A program made the translations under genes and the position numbers. 64,000 bases of DNA from JABIDZ01 sp964619405 (GTDB lineage Archaea > Iainarchaeota > Iainarchaeia > Iainarchaeales > JAAZKV01), in the NCBI GenBank assembly GCA_964619405.1, contig CAZUCF010000003.1:1-64000 (forward strand), in the 5' to 3' direction. The notes below the pieces were generated by a model, which was not told the DNA's origin, ran no database searches, and saw only the letters and a program-made list of their open reading frames with translations. Position 1 is the stretch's first letter. Each line of letters opens with the position of its first letter. Positions 53,371 to 59,877 of this stretch are shown here, one piece after another.

Positions 53371-54612
53371 CTATTCTAAAAGCCACTTCCAAACTGGCTT
53401 AACAACAATCTTTACACCATCAACAACAAACTCTCTTTCTTGATCATAAGTCAAAAGCAACCCCCTCTTCAACTTATAACTCTTACAAGCCTCAACCAAA
53501 CCACTAACTTCTCTTTTTTCATTCTCTTCATTCAAAGAATAACAAACCTGAATCGCCCTAACAATTTTCAAACCCTTTTTTATTACAAAATCACACTCTT
53601 TCTTTTCTCTATGATAAAACACTTCATTATCCCTTGACTTCAAATCAATTAAAACAAGATTTTCTAATGTTGAACCATTATTTTCAGAAAATTTAAATCC
53701 AACTTCTTTTAAAAAACCAATATCTGAAGAATAAAATTTTCTAGAATTCAAAATTTGTTTCTTATACGAATAATTAAATTTCCTCACTTCAATAAAAAGA
53801 AAAGAATTCAAAAAATACCCCAAATATTTCTTAACAAGACTTTTAGAAGAAATTCCTGCCACTTCACCCATTTTTGAATAGGAAATATCTCTTCCAACCG
53901 CATTAATTAAATAAGTTGCAAGAATTTTAAGTTCCTCAACATTTTGTAAACTATACCTTGAAACAATATCCCTATAAAAAATATCAGAATAATACTGTTT
54001 AATTAAAAAAGAATCATTTTCTTGTACTACAAGTGGAAAACCACCTAACAAAAAATAAGATTTAAAAGCACGTTTTATAGATGCTAATTTACTTGTTGAA
54101 CTAAAATCACTTGGAATATTTCTAAACCTAAGAAATTCCTTAAAAGAAAAAGGACTTAAATAAACCACAATATTTCTACCAGTTAATGCTGTTGCTATTT
54201 CTGAACTTAATAATTTAGCATTTGAACCGGTAACAAATATTTTAATGCCTTGTTCATACATTCTATTCAAAAATTTTTCCCAACCAGGAATCACTTGAAT
54301 TTCATCAAAATAAAAAACAAAATCCTTAGGATTTGATTCTAAAAAAAGCTCAAAAAGTGAATTAAAATCATCTGAGGAAAAATTAACAACCCGCTCATCA
54401 TCAAAATTAAAATACAAAAAATCTTTTTTTAACTCTTTATTAATTAACTGTAATAAAGTAGATTTGCCACACCGCCTAATACCAGAAATAATAACAATTT
54501 GTCTAGTCTTTAATAATTTAGATAAATCTAAATCTCTTTTAATTAATGGTTTATTTTTTAAGAAAAATTCTTTTTGATCAGCCATTATTAGTTTTAATTT
54601 TTCTTTATCCAC
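53371..54612 (-). CDS. AAA ATPase with DUF4143 (AAA_14/DUF4143)
   Basis: 413 residues: N-terminal AAA_14 ATPase with Walker A GIRRCGKST, Walker B FVFYFDEIQ and VTGSNAKLLS, then PFSFKEFLRFR, a winged-helix region (YSKMGEVAGISSKSLVKKYL) and the C-terminal DUF4143 nuclease-like part with VFYHREKKECDFVI. These ATPases are abundant and mobile in archaea; function is unclear. Start is GTG about 25 nt after a TATATA sequence (leaderless), with ATG at 54585 as alternative. Both flanks carry pieces of one broken antirepressor-like gene, so this gene was probably inserted there. Confidence 0.9.
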   Translation of the reverse strand: MDKEKLKLIMADQKEFFLKNKPLIKRDLDLSKLLKTRQIVIISGIRRCGKSTLLQLINKELKKDFLYFNFDDERVVNFSSDDFNSLFELFLESNPKDFVFYFDEIQVIPGWEKFLNRMYEQGIKIFVTGSNAKLLSSEIATALTGRNIVVYLSPFSFKEFLRFRNIPSDFSSTSKLASIKRAFKSYFLLGGFPLVVQENDSFLIKQYYSDIFYRDIVSRYSLQNVEELKILATYLINAVGRDISYSKMGEVAGISSKSLVKKYLGYFLNSFLFIEVRKFNYSYKKQILNSRKFYSSDIGFLKEVGFKFSENNGSTLENLVLIDLKSRDNEVFYHREKKECDFVIKKGLKIVRAIQVCYSLNEENEKREVSGLVEACKSYKLKRGLLLTYDQEREFVVDGVKIVVKPVWKWLLE

Positions 54613-54651
54613 ACAAATAGTAAAGAACGATTGATATATAAATCTTTCTTT

Positions 54652-54828
54652 CTAAAAGAACGCTTTTAATACTATTAAATCATGAAAAAATACAAACCAC
54701 CATTCTTCACTGTGCCAAACATTTAATGTTTTTTTATATTCAAAAACTGAAAGTTTTTGATTTTTAAAATCACCAGATTTTAATCCTTCAAAAACTAACA
54801 AGGCATCATTAGAATCTATAAAAACACC
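54652..54828 (-). pseudogene. Relic of Bro-N/antirepressor-like gene, N-terminal piece
   Basis: One minus-strand frame reads FIDSNDALLVFEG, then a short spacer, then LNVWHSEEWWFVFFHDLIVL and a TAG. This matches the Bro-N domain start (ALVVFxxKKIRRxWHNDEWWFSVVDVVEVL). No proper start codon precedes it. See 53268-53342 for the continuation after the ATPase gene. The rest of the 270-bp space before the RT gene holds a 5-bp CACTC/GAGTG hairpin (54850-54862) that may end the RT transcript. Confidence 0.5.
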
Positions 54829-54885
54829 TTATCTTAAATAGTATAAAAACACTCCACGAGTGCCATACCAGTAAAACAATTAAAA

Positions 54886-56133
54886 TTAACCAATATTTTT
54901 TAAAAACTCTTTTTTTATCCTAAAACAATTCGCATGCTTAAAATGTCCAAAATAAGAAGCTTTAGTTGATTCGAATTGCTTTTTATCAAAATCATCTAAC
55001 TCTTTATTTTTTACTAATTCATTATAACTACTTATTTTTTTCTTGAAATTTGTTAAAACCCTTTTTCTCACATAAACAGAATAAGGTCTTATAATATAAC
55101 CAAGAAAATCAATCCCATTAGTTAGAGGTAAAAGAATTGATTCTTTTTTCAAATCAAGTAGCAAATTACTTTTAACAAAAAACAAAATCCTAAAAAAACA
55201 ATCTAACAAAAAACTTTTGCTTTTTGAAAGCAAAATAAAATCATCAACATACCTAACATAATGTTTGATTCTCAATTTTTGTTTTATAAAAAAGTCAAGT
55301 TCGTGCAAATAAATATTGGCAAAAAACTGGCTGGAATAATTACCAATAGGCAAACCCTTGTTTTTTTCTGTATTGAATAAAGATTTGTGTTTCGGAATTT
55401 TTTCCCAATATTTTTCTCTTGATTTTTTAACAAAATTTTCTTGAGGACAAGAAAAAACAATTATTTTTAACAGAAAAATTAATTCTTCTTTTTGATTAAA
55501 AGAAAACAAATCAGAAGAGACAACTCTCTTTTTTATTAATTTAAAGAGTATTTTCTTATCAATACTCATAAAAAAATTCTGTACATCTAGTTGTAAAAAA
55601 TAACCCCTTTTATAAGATTTCGAACTATTCTGATAGGATTGAGTAAACTTTTTTAAACACTTAACTGCTTTATGCGTTCCTTTCCCTTTTCTACAAGCAT
55701 AACTATCAAAAATAAACCTTTTCTCATAAATCTTTTCTAATTCTTTTACCAAAATATGGTGGACTATTCTGTCTCTAAAATCAGCTGCAAAAATTTCTCT
55801 TGGTTTTGGTTTTAAAACAACAAAACAAACAGAACGCCTCGGAACATAAGTCTTATTGTTTAAAAAAGAATGTAAATCGAAAAGATTTTGCTCTAAGTTC
55901 TTTTCAAACTTTAAAGCATTACTATTATTTCTTTTTCCTTTCCTACATTCCTCGTAAGCTCTGTAAATGTTTTCTATCCCAAGGATTGTGTCTTTTTCCG
56001 AACGAACACACCTAACTCCGTTGTTGTTGTCGTTAGTCTTATTGTCGTTGTTGATATTACCATTGTTGGAATTCAAGTTGTAAGCGTTACTAGTATTACT
56101 AGGAACAGTAGAACTATTTTGTGGAATATTCAT
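54886..56133 (-). CDS. Diversity-generating retroelement reverse transcriptase
   Basis: 415 residues as an ORF. Residues about 1-45 are the translated template repeat; the RT proper starts near DTILGIENIYRAYEEC. DGR-type motifs follow in order: FAADFRDRIVHHILV, SYACRKGKGTHKA, LQLDVQNFFMSID (catalytic Asp), GLPIGNYSSQFFANIYLHEL (the SQ motif typical of DGR RTs), YVRYVDDFILL (catalytic YVDD) and ILLPLTNGIDFLGYII. No maturase or endonuclease domain is present. No ATG, GTG or TTG occurs between the template repeat and the RT core, so translation must start in or before the template repeat. GAGG lies 11 nt before ATG 56133. Confidence 0.95.
   Translation of the reverse strand: MNIPQNSSTVPSNTSNAYNLNSNNGNINNDNKTNDNNNGVRCVRSEKDTILGIENIYRAYEECRKGKRNNSNALKFEKNLEQNLFDLHSFLNNKTYVPRRSVCFVVLKPKPREIFAADFRDRIVHHILVKELEKIYEKRFIFDSYACRKGKGTHKAVKCLKKFTQSYQNSSKSYKRGYFLQLDVQNFFMSIDKKILFKLIKKRVVSSDLFSFNQKEELIFLLKIIVFSCPQENFVKKSREKYWEKIPKHKSLFNTEKNKGLPIGNYSSQFFANIYLHELDFFIKQKLRIKHYVRYVDDFILLSKSKSFLLDCFFRILFFVKSNLLLDLKKESILLPLTNGIDFLGYIIRPYSVYVRKRVLTNFKKKISSYNELVKNKELDDFDKKQFESTKASYFGHFKHANCFRIKKEFLKNIG
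55995..56109 (-). repeat. DGR template repeat (TR)
   Basis: About 115 nt homologous to the VR at 56790-56901. The 26 nt at 55995-56020 are identical to 56790-56815 and form the initiation-of-mutagenic-homology part. Upstream of it the TR is dominated by AAC/AAT codons: 16 Asn in the first 39 residues of the ORF. AAY codons let adenine mutagenesis reach many residues without creating stops. Confidence 0.93.
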
Positions 56134-56233
56134 AACTAAAAAAACCTCAGTCTTAATAGTGTCTTTTTCGCCTCACAAATTTTTTTTGGCATATGGCTTT
56201 CCACATCAAAAAGCACCTAACCATTAAACACTC

Positions 56234-56312
56234 TTATCCCAAAGGATAAAATTCTGGGCACAATTCTGTTTGCTTTCTAACAACTTTGTTGTTAGTACCC
56301 ACTAAATTAGTG
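56234..56312 (-). ncRNA. Structured avd-TR spacer of the DGR RNA
   Basis: The 200-nt space between avd and the TR contains three hairpins: TTATCC/GGATAA with CAAA loop (56234-56249), CTAACAAC/GTTGTTAG (56277-56295) and CACTAA/TTAGTG (56300-56312). DGR template RNAs need flanking structured sequence for priming, so these may belong to the template RNA. Function is inferred. Confidence 0.5.
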
Positions 56313-56336
56313 AGAATAAATTACTAACACACTTTT

Positions 56337-56681
56337 TTATTGGACACTATTACTCCAACCATTTGCTTGCTTTGCTAAATCAACTATTAAACCAGTTGAA
56401 TAAATATAAGAATTAAAATTATGAAAAACCTTCGCTTCCTTACACAAACGAACAATCATTTTTAATTCCTCAACCAAAACAACCAACTCTCTTAAAACAA
56501 TTTTTTTATCAACAAGAGAATTTGCTTTTGCAATACAAACACATATTTCTCTACTCTTATTTCTCAAATCACTTCCAAGAGTATATTTATTATACCTAGA
56601 AAAATTCTTCACAATCTTTTCAAAATACAATGCTAAATCAAACGCTTTCTTATAAATCGACAAACTATCATATTGAGCCAT
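56337..56681 (-). CDS. avd: Accessory variability determinant (Avd-like four-helix protein)
   Basis: 114 residues from ATG 56681 (MAQYDSLSIYKKAFDLALYF), four predicted amphipathic helices, positively charged. It matches the Avd/23S-rRNA-intervening-sequence-protein fold. Avd pentamers bind the DGR RT and template RNA and are needed for mutagenic reverse transcription. A longer frame to 56747 exists but would read through a G+C hairpin and lacks homology, so the shorter start is chosen. It lies between the target gene and the TR, the usual place. A relic of a second copy is at 59806-59865. Confidence 0.87.
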   Translation of the reverse strand: MAQYDSLSIYKKAFDLALYFEKIVKNFSRYNKYTLGSDLRNKSREICVCIAKANSLVDKKIVLRELVVLVEELKMIVRLCKEAKVFHNFNSYIYSTGLIVDLAKQANGWSNSVQ

Positions 56682-56706
56682 ACACAAACACCACTTTAAA
56701 ATTTTC

Positions 56707-56727
56707 GTGCCGCGCCCTTTCGGGCAC
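56707..56727 (-). other. G+C-rich hairpin between VR and avd
   Basis: On the minus strand GCCC-GAAA-GGGC is a 4-bp G+C stem with a GAAA tetraloop, nested in an alternative GTGCC/GGCAC pairing. Many DGRs have a hairpin or cruciform just downstream of the VR that aids homing. Here it is about 65 nt beyond the VR, further than usual, so it could instead belong to the avd leader. Confidence 0.4.
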
Positions 56728-56784
56728 TTTCTTTTTTCATCTCCCACTTAACCTCTAAACATAAAATTTTAAATCATCAAATTT

Positions 56785-57816
56785 TTAACTTTCCGAACGA
56801 ACACACCTAACTCCGAACTTGTCGTCGCTAGTCTCATAGGCGGAGAGGATACCATCGAAGGAATTCAGGTAGTACGCGTAACCAGTAGAGCTAGGAACAG
56901 TGGTGCTTGACCAATAACCAAAACAAGTCGAATTCCAACCAGTTTGAGTAAAAACACTATTCAAATAACTCGAAGAAGGGTAACTCATGTCAGGCAAAGT
57001 TGCTAACTCAACAAAAGAAGGAACTCTCCAGTCACCAACACTAGAACCGTCAGTCAAACCATCAACACCATTAGCAAGAGTACTACAATAACTCAAAGCA
57101 CTCTCCCCACTCTCCCAAGTAACAGTCTTACAAGTACCCCCACTCATTCTATGATTCTTCTGCCAACACAAACCAGTATGATTATCTAAAACAGTCCCAC
57201 CACCACAACCATCAGCAGTATAACTTTTTGCAGTACCATCCTGCTCTTTATCATCCAAATCCCCAACATCATAACTAGTTGTTTGACCACTATGAAGTTC
57301 AACCGCAAAAGGGCATTGATCAGCTAACATATTAGCATTAACAGTGTAAGGCGTGCAATCAAAAAAAACTTTTGAAGGATAACGCTCTGTTTTTGTCAAA
57401 CCTTGACGAGTAACATAAGTAACAACCAAATCCTCTTGCAAAATCTTTCCTTCCTCACACACTGTTTCAGCATCAACTACAAAATACTTTGAACCACCCT
57501 GAGCCAAATCCTCTGAAAACAAAACCTCTTCACCACCAAGCTCAATCTTACTAATAGTCAAAATATTGCCAGTATTATTCAACAACTTAACAGCAAACTC
57601 TCCATCACTATTAACCATTGACTCGGTAACACCAATACTAGAAGACATTACAGCCAACTCACTAGAATCGCTAGAAACACTAGAACCAGAATCAAGAAAA
57701 CCAACTAACAAACCAACAACCACAAGAGAAATAACAATAACAACACCAATTATTACAAGGTATTCTATGGTTCCTTGTCCTTTAGAATTTTTAACAAAAC
57801 ACTCACCAAAAAACAT
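56785..57816 (-). CDS. DGR target: class III signal-peptide protein with C-terminal DUF1566/C-type-lectin-like domain
   Basis: 343 residues. The N terminus has the class III signal GQGTIEYLVIIG with a hydrophobic helix, so it is exported and processed like archaeal pilins. Residues about 30-165 form the domain shared with the proteins at 21079 and 23924. Residues about 175-343 are DUF1566/Lcl-like: TGLCWQKN, ALSYCSTLANG, DWRVPSFVELATLPD, GYWSSTT, FGVRCVRS, a C-type-lectin-like fold. The variable repeat fills the last about 38 residues. ATG at 57816 follows an AGGGGTG ribosome site; an upstream in-frame ATG would lengthen the signal abnormally. Confidence 0.93.
   Translation of the reverse strand: MFFGECFVKNSKGQGTIEYLVIIGVVIVISLVVVGLLVGFLDSGSSVSSDSSELAVMSSSIGVTESMVNSDGEFAVKLLNNTGNILTISKIELGGEEVLFSEDLAQGGSKYFVVDAETVCEEGKILQEDLVVTYVTRQGLTKTERYPSKVFFDCTPYTVNANMLADQCPFAVELHSGQTTSYDVGDLDDKEQDGTAKSYTADGCGGGTVLDNHTGLCWQKNHRMSGGTCKTVTWESGESALSYCSTLANGVDGLTDGSSVGDWRVPSFVELATLPDMSYPSSSYLNSVFTQTGWNSTCFGYWSSTTVPSSTGYAYYLNSFDGILSAYETSDDKFGVRCVRSES
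56790..56901 (-). repeat. DGR variable repeat (VR)
   Basis: About 112 nt at the 3' end of the target gene, ending 2 nt before its stop codon. Compared with the TR, 19 of 23 substitutions are at TR adenines and 4 are not; one AAT codon is missing. Asn codons of the TR have become Phe, Tyr, Ser, Leu, Gly, Asp and others. Confidence 0.92.
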
Positions 57817-58142
57817 TTTAACTACACCCCTAAAAAAAACCATTTTTATTAATAAAACAAAAGAACATTCACATATATATATATATATATTTGTTTGAAA
57901 AATTGGAAAAAAATTATTTTACCCAACACTTCACTTCAAAACCCATTCTTTTAATCACAATTCTCACTTTTTTTATAATTGCCCAAATCCTTCAAATCCA
58001 ATAATAAAAAACCACTAATTTTTGGTTTTGATTTAAATGATTTCGCAAACAAAATTTATCCAACCACGAGTTTAATCAAAAAATAATTAGTATAATTACA
58101 ATTATATTATCAAACTGTTTTTTTATCAAAAAAATAATCAAA
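57817..58142. other. Non-coding region upstream of the DGR target
   Basis: About 326 bp with no supported gene. An alternating (AT) run at about 57873-57890 lies 57-74 nt before the target start and can act as the TATA region of the DGR operon. The remainder is A+T-rich space to the AbiEii stop. Confidence 0.6.
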
Positions 58143-59099
58143 TCATTTTATTGATTGGATTTTTTTTATTATTTTTATAAGAAATGATAAAAGATTTTCT
58201 TTAAATACAACATAATCTTTTTTGTTCAACTCAATAAGCAACAATAATTCTATATCATCATCACTTTTTAAAAAATCTTGGGTTTTTTCTTGGAGTATTT
58301 TAATTGATCTTAAAAGATGCTTATCAACATATTGAATAAAACCCTCTGAACTTAAAACCTTCCTTTTAATTAAGCTAGTATTTATTTTATTTAAAGGACA
58401 AAGTTTGTCAAGAAGATACAAATCAAGAATATCCCTTTCTTTTAAAGTATTTCTAGTCAAAATCGCGCGTACCTTTTCAAGCATCACTTCACGAATATCA
58501 TATTGGAGAATACTTACCTTTACAAGATCATAATTTATTACATTGAGTCGCTTTTTTTCAACCCCCAAAAATTCAGCAAAATTAAACAAACTATCTTCCT
58601 TGCATTTAAATACCAAATCTTCAATAAAATTAATCTCAATCTTAACCACTTCTTCATTTGAATTAATAAGAGAGGTATAATACAAATACAATTTGTACAC
58701 TGAGCGATCATTCAAAATTTTTACATATTTTGCATTTGTTCTACTAGTCTGAAAATCAAAACCGTTTTGATCAGCAATTTTTTTAAACGCTTCAATAAGA
58801 GGAATAATAGTTTTCTTTATCCTAGCTTCACGCGTTTTTCCTTTCAAAAGACGAATTTCTTTAGAATCCTTATGAGTAAAATCAAGATCCACACTAATAC
58901 GATGATAATTTAGATATTTTTTTGTAAGAAGCGTTCCACCTTTAAAAATAAGTCCTTGTAATTGAGTTTCTTGTGTTTTTAATTTTTGATAAGAACTAAG
59001 AACTTTAGAAAGCACATAATCTTTCTCAATAGATTCAAGAGAAATATTTTTCTTACTTTGAATTAATTTTCCATAAATAGCAAACTCTGTTTTATCCAT
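58143..59099 (-). CDS. abiEii: AbiEii-family nucleotidyltransferase toxin
   Basis: 318 residues. The core motif LIFKGGTLLTKKYL followed by RISVDLDF is the Gly-rich loop and DxD of the AbiEii (DUF1814) nucleotidyltransferases. KVRAILTRNTLKERDILDLY is the usual second conserved block. AbiE toxins modify tRNA or other targets and cause growth arrest during phage infection (bacterial work). Its start overlaps the antitoxin gene by 8 nt, the expected toxin-second order. Confidence 0.88.
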   Translation of the reverse strand: MDKTEFAIYGKLIQSKKNISLESIEKDYVLSKVLSSYQKLKTQETQLQGLIFKGGTLLTKKYLNYHRISVDLDFTHKDSKEIRLLKGKTREARIKKTIIPLIEAFKKIADQNGFDFQTSRTNAKYVKILNDRSVYKLYLYYTSLINSNEEVVKIEINFIEDLVFKCKEDSLFNFAEFLGVEKKRLNVINYDLVKVSILQYDIREVMLEKVRAILTRNTLKERDILDLYLLDKLCPLNKINTSLIKRKVLSSEGFIQYVDKHLLRSIKILQEKTQDFLKSDDDIELLLLIELNKKDYVVFKENLLSFLIKIIKKIQSIK

Positions 59100-59712
59100 T
59101 TAATTCAACCTTTGCTTTTAAAAAGCTTGGAACTTTTAACAAATATTTTTTTAATTTTTGTTTATTTTTCTTATCTAGCAAATCTAAAGGAACTTTCTTT
59201 TTATAATAAACAAAATCAATAATAGTTTTTTCAATGTCGGAATAATTCCAAACAATATTTTGAGAATTTTTTAACTCACAAACACCAAAAAAAAGATCTT
59301 TACGCATTTTTTTGAACAAAAACACTTGATTAAATATATTAAAAGAACCAGAAAATTTAGAATTAATAATAATTGTCCTGTTTATTGCTTGCCAAACAAC
59401 TTTATTTTGCACAAGCGCACTTTCAAGTCCTAAATACCAATCAATATTTAATTCATTTAATATAATATACATCATTTCCAAAGGAGCCATTTTATTAAAA
59501 TCTTTCTCAACTTCCTCAGCATCCCTTACATAATAATATTTTTTCCAAACATATAATATTTTTTTTGACTCACGAAGACTCCTAAACAAAGCAAAAGTAG
59601 AACAAGAATTAATCGTTTGATTTAAATGTGAACAAATTTCTTTTTTTGAAACAACTTTCTTTTTAAGACCATCAAGTGCTTGACGTGCAAGAAGATTATC
59701 ATCAAGAGTCAT
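59092..59712 (-). CDS. abiEi: AbiEi-like antitoxin
   Basis: 206 residues. An N-terminal winged helix (about 15-70: KKEICSHLNQTINSCSTFALFRSLRESKKI) is followed by the AbiEi-type domain with PLEMMYIILNELNIDWYLGLESAL and SDIEKTIIDFVYYKKKVPLDLL. It probably represses its own operon and counters the AbiEii toxin (type IV toxin-antitoxin). Just upstream is a TATA box. Sequence is divergent, so the call rests on motif pattern plus the neighbouring toxin. Confidence 0.82.
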   Translation of the reverse strand: MTLDDNLLARQALDGLKKKVVSKKEICSHLNQTINSCSTFALFRSLRESKKILYVWKKYYYVRDAEEVEKDFNKMAPLEMMYIILNELNIDWYLGLESALVQNKVVWQAINRTIIINSKFSGSFNIFNQVFLFKKMRKDLFFGVCELKNSQNIVWNYSDIEKTIIDFVYYKKKVPLDLLDKKNKQKLKKYLLKVPSFLKAKVELNG

Positions 59713-59734
59713 ACAAACAAATAACCTTATTAAA

Positions 59735-59744
59735 CTTATAAATA
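59735..59744 (-). promoter_or_regulatory. TATA box of the abiE operon
   Basis: Minus-strand TATTTATAAG is centred about 27 nt before the abiEi ATG, indicating a leaderless transcript. Confidence 0.5.
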
Positions 59745-59805
59745 TGTCGTTTCAAAAAAAACGTAAATAACCGTTTTTTTAATAACAAAAAAATAATGCT
59801 TTTAT

Positions 59806-59865
59806 TTAATACAAACACAAACCAAAAGCTTTCTTATAAATTGGTAAAGAATCGTATTGAGCTAT
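59806..59865 (-). pseudogene. Relic of a second avd-like gene (5' end)
   Basis: Nineteen codons read IAQYDSLPIYKKAFGLCLY and then stop, against MAQYDSLSIYKKAFDLALYF at the start of avd (56681). The ATG has become ATA and a stop follows. It lies in the same orientation as avd, about 3.2 kb away, between the AbiE genes and porB. Confidence 0.7.
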
Positions 59866-59877
59866 AAAAAAATAATT

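Noticed and set aside
54886..56133. Group II intron or retron reverse transcriptase
   Set aside because: No maturase or endonuclease domain, no intron ends or msr/msd structure; motifs and an adjacent TR/VR pair fit a DGR.
56682..56747. Longer avd start at 56747
   Set aside because: The extra residues cross a G+C hairpin and show no homology; the avd relic also begins at the equivalent of 56681.
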